DNA of 9,090 nt from Halobacteriales archaeon SW_9_67_24 (GCA_003022685.1 PXSV01000037.1:2275-11364); one strand, 5' to 3'; numbered from the stretch's first letter, positions 1 to 6,029 are shown. Notes: a model not told the origin generated them from the letters alone. Numbers and translations: made by a program.

Positions 1-106
1 GGAAGTCCTCCTCGTCGTCGACTTTCTTCGCTACGATCGCCTGTCCGTACTTGCGCATCCCCTCACTGCCCTCCTCGCCGTCGGGATCGTGCGGCCAGTC
101 AGCCAT
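1..106 (-). CDS. Small conserved haloarchaeal protein, probable DUF5785 family (N-terminus only)
   Basis: An open frame reads leftwards from an ATG at 106-104 to the window edge, giving 35 codons with no stop. The product begins MADWPHDPDGEEGSEG and continues with KYGQAIVAKKVDDEEDF. This acidic start resembles, from memory, the short haloarchaeal DUF5785 proteins, which have no assigned function. The gene is cut by the window edge, so its length is unknown. It is divergent from the M24 peptidase at 207, and about 100 bp between the two starts must hold both promoters. A T-rich stretch on the minus strand near 130-134 lies about 26 nt upstream of the ATG and could be its TATA element, which would make the transcript leaderless. 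The coding call rests on the typical acidic composition and the recognisable N-terminus. The family name is the less certain part. Confidence 0.7.
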   Translation of the reverse strand, partial: MADWPHDPDGEEGSEGMRKYGQAIVAKKVDDEEDF

Positions 107-172
107 ATCAGTGGATGGGCGGGTCGGCGCAAAAGCGTTGTTGCTCGTTGGGTGGGGAATTGGGCTGGATGC

Positions 173-181
173 TAACACTAT
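173..181 (+). promoter_or_regulatory. Possible TATA element for the M24 peptidase
   Basis: The stretch TAACACTAT is the most AT-rich run in the intergenic gap and is centred about 30 nt upstream of the ATG at 207. Haloarchaeal promoters usually have a TATA-like box about 25-30 nt before the transcription start, and many transcripts are leaderless, so the spacing fits. The match is weak and no clear BRE is seen. Confidence 0.35.
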
Positions 182-206
182 TTGCGTTCGTTCGTCAAAC
201 GAGGCT

Positions 207-1382
207 ATGACACCGCCGCATCCGAAGGTGACGGCGCATCTACGGCGAACGAACGCCGATGGGTATCTGATCGACGCCGACGGCGACGACAGCAACCAGT
301 ACTACCTCTCGGGCTATCACGCACTGGACGACTTCGTCACGCTCTACGCCGACGGGGACGTGTCGCTCCTCGTCTCGGGGCTCGAATACACGCGGGCGAA
401 GACCGACAGTGACGGCGACGAGGTCCGGAAACTCGCCGAGTTCGGATACCGGGAGAAGGCCGAGGAAGTGGACCCGCGGAAAGCCAGGAAGCTCGTGACG
501 GCGGACTTCTTTGCGGAATCCGGCGTCGAGTCGGTGTCCGTCCCCGAGTCGTTTCCGGTCAGTACCGCCGACGTACTGCGCGAGCACGGTATCGACGTCG
601 TGTGGGACGACGAGTTCGTCCTCGAAGCGGTCCGTGCAGTCAAAAACGAGCGTGAGATCGAACACATCAGGGAAACCCAGCGAGCGAACGAGGACGCGAT
701 GGCCGTCGCCGAGGACCTCCTCGGACGGGCGACCGTAGCGAACGGGGTACTACACGTGGACGGCGAGGTGCTCACGAGCGAGAAAGTACGGCAGCGAATC
801 GAGATCGCGCTCCTGGAACGGGAGTGTGGAATGAACGAGTGCATCGTCGCCGCCGGGGCTGCGGCGGCCCGCGGCCACGACTCCGGCTCCGGACCGCTGG
901 AAGCGAACGTGCCGATCATCGTCGATGTCTTCCCCCGACACAAACGGACGAGGTACTTCGGGGACATGACACGGACGTTCGTGAAGGGCGAACCCGACGA
1001 CCGCATCGTTGAGTGGTACGAACTCGCAAGCGAGGCCCACGCGACGGCGCTGGACACCGTTCGAGCGGGCGTGACTGGAGAGACGGTTCACGATGCGGTG
1101 TGTGAGGTGTTCGAGGCGGCGGGACAGCCGACGCCTCGAACGGACGAGTCGACCGAGGACGGCTTCACCCACAGCACCGGCCACGGCGTCGGTCTCGATG
1201 TCCACGAAGCACCCTACCTCGCACAGCAGGGCGGCGAGCTCGAAGCCGGCCACGTCGTCACGGTCGAGCCGGGGCTGTACGAGCAGGGAACGGGCGGCGT
1301 CCGTATGGAGGACCTCGTCGTCGTGACCGAAGACGGCTACGAGAACCTGACCGAGTATCCAACGGACCTGCGCGTCGTGTGA
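207..1382 (+). CDS. M24 family Xaa-Pro peptidase (creatinase/prolidase fold)
   Basis: This 391-aa protein is a metal-dependent cytoplasmic peptidase of family M24, expected to cleave peptides at proline. Residues 1 to about 140 form the N-terminal creatinase-like domain, and about 145-391 the pita-bread catalytic domain. All five usual metal ligands are visible: D240 (IIVDVF), D253 (GDMTRTF), H326 (STGHGVG), E354 (VEPGLY) and E368 (RMEDL). The length fits an Xaa-Pro dipeptidase, usually 350-440 aa. The frame is open back to an ATG at 51, but I prefer 207: the extra 52 residues are not family-like, the extension would overlap the opposite-strand gene, and a TATA-like stretch near 173-181 suits a leaderless start at 207. 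The gene stands alone and is followed by a hairpin. Whether it is a dipeptidase (pepQ-like) or an aminopeptidase (pepP-like) cannot be told from sequence. Confidence 0.93.
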   Translation: MTPPHPKVTAHLRRTNADGYLIDADGDDSNQYYLSGYHALDDFVTLYADGDVSLLVSGLEYTRAKTDSDGDEVRKLAEFGYREKAEEVDPRKARKLVTADFFAESGVESVSVPESFPVSTADVLREHGIDVVWDDEFVLEAVRAVKNEREIEHIRETQRANEDAMAVAEDLLGRATVANGVLHVDGEVLTSEKVRQRIEIALLERECGMNECIVAAGAAAARGHDSGSGPLEANVPIIVDVFPRHKRTRYFGDMTRTFVKGEPDDRIVEWYELASEAHATALDTVRAGVTGETVHDAVCEVFEAAGQPTPRTDESTEDGFTHSTGHGVGLDVHEAPYLAQQGGELEAGHVVTVEPGLYEQGTGGVRMEDLVVVTEDGYENLTEYPTDLRVV

Positions 1383-1400
1383 CGGTCGAGTGAGCCACCT

Positions 1401-1418
1401 GTTCGGCGACGGCCGGAC
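1401..1418 (+). terminator. Hairpin after the M24 peptidase
   Basis: GTTCGGC (1401-1407) pairs with GCCGGAC (1412-1418), giving seven pairs with one G-T wobble around a 4-nt loop. It begins 18 nt after the peptidase stop and is followed by a pyrimidine-rich stretch with several short T runs (1419-1439). Archaeal termination depends mainly on T-rich stretches rather than hairpins, so this could be a terminator or a stabilising 3' structure. No experimental support. Confidence 0.35.
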
Positions 1419-1512
1419 TTCGCGTTTCTCCTCTCGTTGATGATTCCACAACGGCCAGTAGTATCCCCGTTCGGCGTTCCCTGGTTCGCACCCACGATAG
1501 GCTCAGGGGAAC

Positions 1513-1538
1513 GCGGTGAGGAGTGGGATTCGAACCAC
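1513..1538 (-). repeat. Diverged copy of the 3' end of tRNA-Ser (T-arm, acceptor strand, discriminator)
   Basis: This 26-nt stretch matches the 3' end of the tRNA-Ser gene (1667-1692) in the same orientation, 154 bp away. Both start GCGGTG, both contain the 13-nt core TGGGATTCGAACC, and they differ by one substitution and one inserted base before diverging. Read on the minus strand it gives a T-loop and a 3' acceptor strand, but the sequence upstream (1539-1600) has no anticodon, D-arm or 5' acceptor strand, so it is not a working tRNA. tRNA 3'-end repeats are the usual footprint of integration at a tRNA gene. It could also be the relic of another, decayed tRNA. Confidence 0.6.
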
Positions 1539-1584
1539 GGTTGTTCCCGTTCGCTCGCTGGCGCTCGCTCACCTTCCACTCCCT

Positions 1585-1597
1585 GATTCGAATCCCA
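1585..1597 (+). repeat. Inverted T-arm-like sequence
   Basis: GATTCGAATCCCA is a T-loop-like sequence in the opposite orientation to the tRNA-Ser gene and to the fragment at 1513-1538. Its segment 1588-1597 is the exact reverse complement of 1524-1533, and CCACTCC at 1576-1582 is the reverse complement of GGAGTGG at 1520-1526, so the two fragments form a broken inverted repeat. No tRNA can be folded around it. It is probably a second relic. Confidence 0.4.
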
Positions 1598-1625
1598 ACG
1601 TGGCCGTTTCACTCGCTCACGGATT

Positions 1626-1649
1626 GGCGAGCAGACGAGACTGCTCGCC
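1626..1649. repeat. Perfect 9-bp inverted repeat downstream of tRNA-Ser
   Basis: GGCGAGCAG (1626-1634) and CTGCTCGCC (1641-1649) are exact reverse complements separated by six bases, giving a stable GC-rich hairpin. It lies 18 nt past the 3' end of the minus-strand tRNA-Ser. It may help end or process the tRNA transcript, or be part of the same debris as the tRNA fragments nearby. No oligo-T run follows it on the minus strand, which argues against a simple archaeal terminator. Confidence 0.5.
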
Positions 1650-1667
1650 GGGTTGTTCGCTCGGAAG

Positions 1668-1750
1668 CGGTGGGGATGGGATTCGAACCCATGAGGCCAT
1701 AGGCCACCTGTTTTCAAGACAGGCGCGATAGTCCACTCCGCCACCCCACC
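1668..1750 (-). tRNA. tRNA-Ser(UGA)
   Basis: The 83-nt minus-strand sequence folds as a class II tRNA. The acceptor is GGTGGGG with CCCCACC (7 bp); the anticodon arm is CCTGT, loop CTTGAAA, ACAGG, so the anticodon is TGA and it reads UCA serine codons. The long variable arm forms GGCC-TAT-GGCC, as expected for serine. The T-arm is ATGGG-TTCGAAT-CCCAT, and the discriminator base is G, typical of serine tRNAs. CCA is not encoded, as is usual in haloarchaea, and there is no intron. The gene starts 26 nt after the stop of the DUF2064-like gene on the same strand, so it could be co-transcribed or use a weak TATA-like element (GATTAGG on the minus strand, near 1777-1783) that overlaps that stop. 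Confidence 0.93.
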
Positions 1751-1776
1751 GCGTCCCGACCTACCGACCGGCGGGC

Positions 1777-2568
1777 CTAATCGCTGTCGGTGTCCGGTTT
1801 CGAGAGCGCGAGTCCGTCGTCGTCCGCGACGAGTTCCAGGCCGAGATCGCCGAGACACGCGGTGGTCCGGGTCGGGACTTCGCGGCCGGCACGCCGGCGT
1901 GCCCGGATCAACGAGAGTGCGCCGATCAGGTCCTCGCGCGTCTCCACGACCGGAAGCATCGGACCGAAATCGACGCCGTGGCCCGCATCGTACGCGCGAT
2001 CGGTCAGCGTCCCGACCGCCGGCGGCGCGCCGGCGTCCTCGAAGTCCACGGGCGAGGCGAACCCGGCGTAGTGGACCCGACCGCCGGAGGTCGGCCCGAG
2101 CACGACGTCGCTCCGGCGGAGCTTCATCGCCATCCCGTCGAGATCGCCGCGGGTCAGGAACGGGGCGGTTGGTTCGATCACTCCAACCGAGCTCGCCTCC
2201 TCGGTGTCGAGCAGGTGCGTCACCGTGTTACCCATGCGAGCCGCGAACGTCGAGCCGACCTGGACCTCGTAGCGCGCCGCCGACGGATCGTCGAGCGCCG
2301 CGTCCGCAAGCGCCCGCACCGCGCTCTCGGCGTCCTTGACGGTCTCGTCCGGCTCGTTCGGTTTGCCTGTCCCATCCGGAAGCGCCTCGTCGGGCCGGTA
2401 GTTGACGAGCAGGTCGCTTGCGCTGGCCTCGACCGCTCGGAAGACGTCGGCGCACATCGCGGCGTAGAGGTCGGCGGCCTCGGCCACGGAAAGCGGGGTC
2501 GTTGCTGCGAGGTCGGCCAGCACGACCCCTTCGCGCGGCGGATCACAGAGCACGGCGACGGTGGGCAT
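1777..2568 (-). CDS. DUF2064-like protein (nucleotidyltransferase/glycosyltransferase-A-like fold)
   Basis: This 263-aa cytoplasmic protein resembles the DUF2064 family, which is related to GT-A glycosyltransferases and nucleotidyltransferases but has no settled reaction. Recognisable parts are the N-terminal strand (PTVAVLCDPP, residues 2-11), a helix with a following strand (ADLYAAMCADVF to LLVNYRP, about 32-59), RMGNTVTHLL (111-120), and DVVLGPTSGGRVHYAGF (154-170), which matches the family's DVVLGP-then-aromatic pattern. At IEPTAPFL (131-138), homologues I recall have an acidic residue before the proline (TDCP or SDSP type). Here that position seems to be Thr, so metal binding may be altered. 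I chose the ATG at 2568 because the protein then begins with the family's first strand; the longer upstream frame would run through the divergent promoter. The following tRNA-Ser is on the same strand. Confidence 0.75.
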   Translation of the reverse strand: MPTVAVLCDPPREGVVLADLAATTPLSVAEAADLYAAMCADVFRAVEASASDLLVNYRPDEALPDGTGKPNEPDETVKDAESAVRALADAALDDPSAARYEVQVGSTFAARMGNTVTHLLDTEEASSVGVIEPTAPFLTRGDLDGMAMKLRRSDVVLGPTSGGRVHYAGFASPVDFEDAGAPPAVGTLTDRAYDAGHGVDFGPMLPVVETREDLIGALSLIRARRRAGREVPTRTTACLGDLGLELVADDDGLALSKPDTDSD

Positions 2569-2614
2569 GCGTCGGTATCGACGGCGTGGCCCCTTCAACG
2601 GCGCGGGTCGGTGG

Positions 2615-2645
2615 CGACGAACGCCGGTCATGCTTGGCGTTGTCG
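2615..2645. promoter_or_regulatory. Imperfect dyad between divergent genes (possible operator)
   Basis: The arms CGAC-g-AACGCC (2615-2625) and GGCGTTGTCG (2636-2645) are reverse complements over 10 pairs with a single bulged G, around a 10-nt centre. The dyad lies between the DUF2064-like gene (start 2568) and the DUF7344-type regulator (start 2730), about 50 bp upstream of the regulator's TATA-like element. Dimeric winged-helix proteins often bind such dyads, and autoregulation is possible. The GC-rich background makes chance symmetry a real alternative. Confidence 0.3.
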
Positions 2646-2690
2646 GCACGAACCGTCGCCAATACGAACGGTGATTTCGGACGACCGCGA

Positions 2691-2698
2691 CGCTTATG
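2691..2698 (+). promoter_or_regulatory. TATA-like element for the DUF7344-type gene
   Basis: CGCTTATG sits in GC-rich surroundings, its TTAT core about 35 nt upstream of the ATG at 2730. Transcription starting 25-27 nt downstream would begin around 2720, giving a leader of about 10 nt or less. This is the main reason for choosing the ATG at 2730 over the in-frame ATG at 2703, which would lie upstream of the expected transcription start. Confidence 0.5.
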
Positions 2699-2729
2699 GG
2701 CGATGGCCGTGTCGAATCGCGTGAACACA

Positions 2730-3194
2730 ATGGTCTCCGACAACGCGGCCGGTTCGTCGTGGGGCGTCCCCCAGTGGCTCCTCTCGGGACTCAACGCCGC
2801 CGACGGGACCGACCGCCCCGCGGGGTCGATCCCGCTCTCGACCGAGACCGTCTGCGAGCTGATCAGCAACGCCCGCCGGCGCGCGGTCATCCGTCACATC
2901 GCGGCGCTCGACCCCGATGAAAGCGTCCGGATGGGCGAGCTCGCGCGGACGATCGCGGGCGAGGAGAACGACATCGCGCCGACGGCGGTTTCGGCCGAAC
3001 AGCGAAAGACGGTGTACGTCTCCCTGCTCCAGAACCACCTCCCGAAGCTCGATTCGGCCGGCGTGGTCGAGTGGAACGACCGCTCGGGCGACATCGCCCA
3101 CGGCACCTCGGTCGACGAACTCGCGGCCCTCGTCGAGTCGATCGAACACGCCTGCGAGCCGGAGCCCGAACGCGAACACGAACCGGTCGTCTGA
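2730..3194 (+). CDS. DUF7344-type winged-helix domain protein, probable transcription regulator
   Basis: The 154-aa protein carries a haloarchaeal winged-helix domain of the DUF7344 type, roughly residues 40-120. The signs are an N-terminal helix with ISNARRRAVIRHI (45-57), RMGELARTIAGEEN (67-80) as the next helical unit, the family's EQRKTVYVSLLQNHLPKLD (90-108), which in this family is the most conserved block, and AGVVEW (110-115) as the start of the wing. Residues 1-38 look disordered. The tail (141-154) is rich in Glu, Pro and Arg. These proteins are presumed DNA-binding regulators; no target is established. The start at 2730 fits a TATA-like element at 2691-2698. The gene is followed after 22 nt by a small membrane protein, and the pair is probably one transcript. 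A dyad upstream at 2615-2645 is a possible operator for this or another regulator. Confidence 0.85.
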   Translation: MVSDNAAGSSWGVPQWLLSGLNAADGTDRPAGSIPLSTETVCELISNARRRAVIRHIAALDPDESVRMGELARTIAGEENDIAPTAVSAEQRKTVYVSLLQNHLPKLDSAGVVEWNDRSGDIAHGTSVDELAALVESIEHACEPEPEREHEPVV

Positions 3195-3216
3195 CCGACT
3201 CCCGACAGCATTCTCA

Positions 3217-3414
3217 ATGCGCACTTCAGGACTCGTCGCCGCCGTCGTGCTCGCCGCGACGCTGCTCGTGGGGGCGGGTGCGCTTGCGACGCTCGCGCTC
3301 TCCTCGCTCCAGCTTGCGCCCGTGCTCGTTGTGGCGCTCGCCCTCCTGTACGTCGTGGCCGCGAGCGCGCTCGGCAGCCGGTCGCGCCGGTGGCTCTCGA
3401 ACCCGTACTGGTGA
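3217..3414 (+). CDS. Small two-helix membrane protein, unknown function
   Basis: A 65-aa product made almost wholly of two hydrophobic helices, about residues 5-29 and 33-52, joined by a very short turn (SSLQLAP), with a basic cytoplasmic tail (GSRSRRW) ending NPYW. It is not a lipoprotein, since no lipobox Cys is present, and I recognise no family. The start is ATG 3217, 22 nt after the DUF7344-type gene on the same strand, with no Shine-Dalgarno sequence. Haloarchaeal winged-helix genes are often next to small membrane proteins, so it may be a membrane partner of that regulator, but this is only positional inference. Its codon use and GC content match the neighbours. The hydrophobic pattern argues against a chance open frame. 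Confidence 0.65.
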   Translation: MRTSGLVAAVVLAATLLVGAGALATLALSSLQLAPVLVVALALLYVVAASALGSRSRRWLSNPYW

Positions 3415-3462
3415 CTCGATGCGTCGAGGTCCCCGGGTCCGTCCCGGCATCTGCGGGCCGGG
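3415..3462 (+). terminator. Two hairpins between the DUF7344 pair and the DUF7127-type gene
   Basis: CTCGA/TCGAG (3415-3419 and 3424-3428, loop TGCG) starts at the base after the stop codon. CCCGGC/GCCGGG (3443-3448 and 3457-3462, 8-nt loop) ends just before the TATA-like element of the next gene. Either could mark the 3' end of the upstream transcript. There is no T run, and termination is inferred only from position. Confidence 0.3.
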
Positions 3463-3470
3463 TGCTTACC
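3462..3470 (+). promoter_or_regulatory. TATA-like element for the DUF7127-type gene
   Basis: GTGCTTACC in GC-rich surroundings, with its TTA core about 30 nt before GTG 3495, resembles haloarchaeal core promoters. It supports a leaderless or nearly leaderless transcript starting near 3491-3495 and so supports the GTG at 3495 as the start codon. Confidence 0.45.
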
Positions 3471-3494
3471 CGTACTGATCGCCAACACACGTGC

Positions 3495-3734
3495 GTGAGG
3501 ACACCCCAGGAACTGCGGACCGCCGACGATCGGGGCACCGTGGTTACCGAACACGAGTACGACGACGGAGGCCTCGTCGCCGTGGATTTCGGCACCGCTC
3601 GCGGCGATCTCGCGGTCGACGTTCTCGACGACACGGCGATCGTGATTGCCGGCAACGAGCAGTTCGAGTTCGAACTCCCCGACGAGGCAAGCGAGCTCAC
3701 GGCCAACAACGGCGTGCTCACGATCGCAGAGTGA
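3495..3734 (+). CDS. DUF7127-type small haloarchaeal protein
   Basis: A 79-aa acidic protein, cytoplasmic and without membrane segments. It matches, from memory, the haloarchaeal DUF7127 pattern: EHEYDDGGLVAVDFG early, then DVLDDTAIVIAGNEQFEFELP and a C-terminal NNGVLTIAE. The alternation of short hydrophobic strands and the closing GVLTI resemble the beta-sandwich of small heat shock proteins, so an Hsp20-like fold is possible; no function is established. The start is uncertain. No suitable ATG exists, and I favour GTG 3495 because of the TATA-like element about 30 nt upstream. GTG 3540, which would give 64 aa, is the alternative. The gene is convergent with the acyl-CoA synthetase pseudogene, with 51 bp between the two stops. 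That gap holds a weak hairpin (GCGGG/CCCGC, 3742-3761). Confidence 0.75.
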   Translation: MRTPQELRTADDRGTVVTEHEYDDGGLVAVDFGTARGDLAVDVLDDTAIVIAGNEQFEFELPDEASELTANNGVLTIAE

Positions 3735-3785
3735 GCCGGCAGCGGGTGCCCGATCGCCCGCTCGTGCAGACCCCTCCGATCAGCC

Positions 3786-5431
3786 TCAGCCGGTTTCGGT
3801 CGTCGTGTCCCCGTCCTCGGCGTCGCGCTCGCGGAGCTTCCGACGCTGTATCTTGCCGGTCGTGGTCTGGGGGAGGCTCTCGACGAACGCGATCTCCCGC
3901 GGGTACTCGTATTTCGCGAGGCGGTCGCGGACCAACTGCTGGATCGCCTCACGCAACTCGTCGGAGCCCGCCTCCCCCGCGACGGGCTGGACGAACGCCT
4001 TGATGATCTCGCCACGGGTCTCGTCGGGGACGCCGACGACGGCCACCTGCTCGACGGACGCGTGATCGAGGATCGCCGCCTCGACCTCGCCCGGCCCGAC
4101 GCGGTAGCCGCTCGTGATGATGAGATCGTCGTCGCGGGCTTTGAACCACAGGTAGCCGTCCTCGTCGCGGGTTCCGAGGTCGCCGGTCAGATGCCAGTCG
4201 CCCACCGTCGCGGCCGCGGTCTTTTCGGGTTCGTTCCAGTATTCGCGAAAGACCACCGGATCGTCACCACGCCGGACGGCGATCTCGCCGACCTCGCCGC
4301 GCGGGCGTTGCTGGCCGGTTTCGGGATCGACGATCGCGACATCGTGGCCCGGCATCGGCTTTCCTGGCCGTAGAGTTCGTTGACGACCACGCCGGCGAGT
4401 TCGGTCTCGGCCCAGTCGAGGATCTCGGGCGTGAGCGGCTCGCCGCCGGAACAGATCGCTTCGAGCGCGAGATCGTATCGCTCGGTCGGGTCGTCGATCC
4501 CCATCAGCATCCGGATCGCCGTCGGCGGGACGAACGCCCCCGTCACGTTGAACTCCGTCAGGAGCGAAAACGCGGTCTCGGGATCGAACCCCGCCATCGG
4601 GTAGCCGACGACGGGCTGGCCGTAGTGCCATGCGGGGAAGACGAGGTCGCCGAGCGCGCCGATCCACGCCCAGTCGGCGGGCGTCCAGTAGACGCCGTCG
4701 AGGTCGTGCTCGAAGTACATCGCGAACGCGGGGCAGTGCCCGACCCAGACGCCGTGGCCGTGGAGCACCCCCTTGGGTGGGCCGGTCGAGCCGCTGGTGT
4801 AGAGGACGACCGCGGGCGTGTCGGCGTCCGTCTCGGCGGCGTCGAATCCCTCCTCCGCAAGGCACTCGGCGAACGCGGTCGCGCCCTCAGTCGGAGCGGT
4901 GGCGTTCTCGGCCCCCGTGATGCCCTCGGTCCCTCCGAGGTCCTCGATCCCGCCATGCGTGGCCTCGACGACGCCTTCCAGCGCGTCGCAGTCGGGCGCC
5001 ACGTCGAGCGCGGTTCCCGTCACGTCCGGATCGGTGACGACGACCCGCGCGCCGCTGTCGTCGAGGCGATAGCGCAGGGCGTCGGTGCCGAACAGGACCG
5101 ACAGGGGAAGCGAGATCGCGCCGAGCTTCCAGCATGCGAGGTGGGTCAGGACGTTCTCGGGGCGCTGGGGGAGGACGACCGCCACGCGATCCCCACGCTC
5201 GATCCCGCGCTCGGCGAGCCCGTTCGCGAGGCGATCGGAGAGCGTATCGAGGTCGCCGAACGTGTACGTCTCGCGGCGGTCGTCGGGATAGGCTTGATGG
5301 AGTGCCGGCCGATCGGGGTCGTGTTTCCCCACGAGATCGTACGCGAGGTTGTAGTCGTCGGGCAGGTCCCACGCGAACCGCTCGCGCGCCGTCTCGTAGC
5401 CGTCGCCGTCGAGGGTGAGTGTCCAGGTCAT
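3786..5431 (-). pseudogene. AMP-forming acyl-CoA synthetase, disrupted by internal deletion and frameshift
   Basis: Two overlapping minus-strand frames together encode an ANL-superfamily acyl-CoA synthetase (fatty acid or short-chain carboxylate + ATP + CoA). The first, from ATG 5431, gives 356 family-like residues: the P-loop YTSGSTGPPKG (211-221), the CPAFAMYFEHDLDGVYW block (233-249) typical of medium-chain synthetases, SGGEPLTPEI (328-337) and NELYGQ (351-356). After Gln356 it turns to junk and stops at 4187. The family sequence resumes in another frame at 4364 with GKPMPGHDVAIVDP and runs 192 residues through GDLGTRDEDGYLWFKARDDD and ITSGYRVGPGEVE to the C-terminal catalytic lysine in TTTGKIQRRK, ending at 3786. 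Homologues have roughly 21 residues between these points, beginning with TE of YGQTE. A loss of about 64 nt fits both the gap and the frame. An active enzyme is unlikely. A T-rich stretch near 5460-5467 on the minus strand may be the old promoter. Confidence 0.88.
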
Positions 5432-5506
5432 CGGTCGTCGGTACCGTCAGTCGCGGTCGGGAAAACGGTTCGCCTCAGAGGAGTGTCGTGACTGCCTCTC
5501 GGCATC

Positions 5507-5525
5507 CGCCGACCCTCTGTCGGCG
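5507..5525 (-). terminator. Hairpin downstream of the symporter operon
   Basis: CGCCGAC (5507-5513) and GTCGGCG (5519-5525) form a perfect 7-bp stem with a 5-nt loop. It lies 31 nt past the stop of the last operon gene and upstream of the synthetase start at 5431. No T run follows on the minus strand, so a termination role is inferred only from its position. Confidence 0.35.
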
Positions 5526-5555
5526 AAATACCGGACTGACGCACGACGGTCCCCA

Positions 5556-6029
5556 TCAGAGGAAGGCGAGCCGTGGCGAGTCGATCCCCACCTCGGCCCC
5601 GGTCAGCGCGTCGCGTTCGCCGAGGGCCGCGACGAGATCGGCCTGTTCGTCGCCACGGTTCGTGTTCGAGAGCGTCCACGACGCCCCACCCTCGGCGTCG
5701 TCCCACGCGAGCGTCAGCCGTGCCCGCCTGGTCCGGGTGCCCTCGCGGAGCCGGAGTGTCCTCACCGACGACAGCGGGACGGCGAAGTTCCGTTCGTCGA
5801 GCCCGACGGCCGCCTCGATCGTCGAGCAGTTCCCGAGCGCACGACGGGTCGATTCCCCCATGTCCGCCCGGAGGAGCGCCGAACTGAACGACTCGCCGGC
5901 GAAACAGCAGGCGAGTCGATCGTCGCCGACCAGCCCCTCCCAGAACTCCAGCGAGGTCGGTCGGTTCCGGAACCACTCGGTGAACCGTCCCTCGACGCTC
6001 GCTGGAGACCGCGATTGGATTCGGCTCAT
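5556..6029 (-). CDS. Uncharacterised 157-aa protein, last gene of the symporter operon
   Basis: A soluble-looking, charged protein with no membrane segment or signal peptide. I do not recognise a family. Visible features are an N-terminal region with aromatic residues (FTEWF, LEFWEGL, about 16-33), a Cys pair (LACCFAGESF, 39-48), and a C-terminal part with short strands, FAVPLSSVRTLRLREG (82-97) and RRARLTLAWD to ASWTL (101-120), followed by a helix DLVAALGERDAL (131-142). The strand-rich part ending in a helix recalls PH/GRAM-like domains, but that is a guess. Its ATG overlaps the symporter stop as ATGA, so translation is probably coupled and the start is well supported. Tight linkage to the symporter suggests a role in its regulation or in handling its substrate. 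Confidence 0.75.
   Translation of the reverse strand: MSRIQSRSPASVEGRFTEWFRNRPTSLEFWEGLVGDDRLACCFAGESFSSALLRADMGESTRRALGNCSTIEAAVGLDERNFAVPLSSVRTLRLREGTRTRRARLTLAWDDAEGGASWTLSNTNRGDEQADLVAALGERDALTGAEVGIDSPRLAFL

Noticed and set aside
51..206. In-frame N-terminal extension of the M24 peptidase from an ATG at 51
   Set aside because: It overlaps the opposite-strand gene at 1-106 and both promoters, its residues are not family-like, and the protein is full length from 207.
1516..1731. Small plus-strand open frame (71 codons) across the tRNA region
   Set aside because: It runs through the tRNA-Ser gene on the opposite strand and the tRNA fragments, so it is a chance frame.
1978..2724. Plus-strand open frame (248 codons) opposite the DUF2064-like gene
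   Set aside because: It is antisense to a family-matching gene and crosses the divergent promoter region. No recognisable motifs.
4355..4375. Programmed ribosomal frameshift in the synthetase
   Set aside because: No slippery sequence is apparent, and residues of a conserved motif are missing between the two frames, which frameshifting cannot restore.
4625..5491. Long plus-strand open frame (288 codons) opposite the synthetase
   Set aside because: It is antisense to conserved synthetase coding sequence and has no recognisable domain. Long empty frames are common at this GC content.
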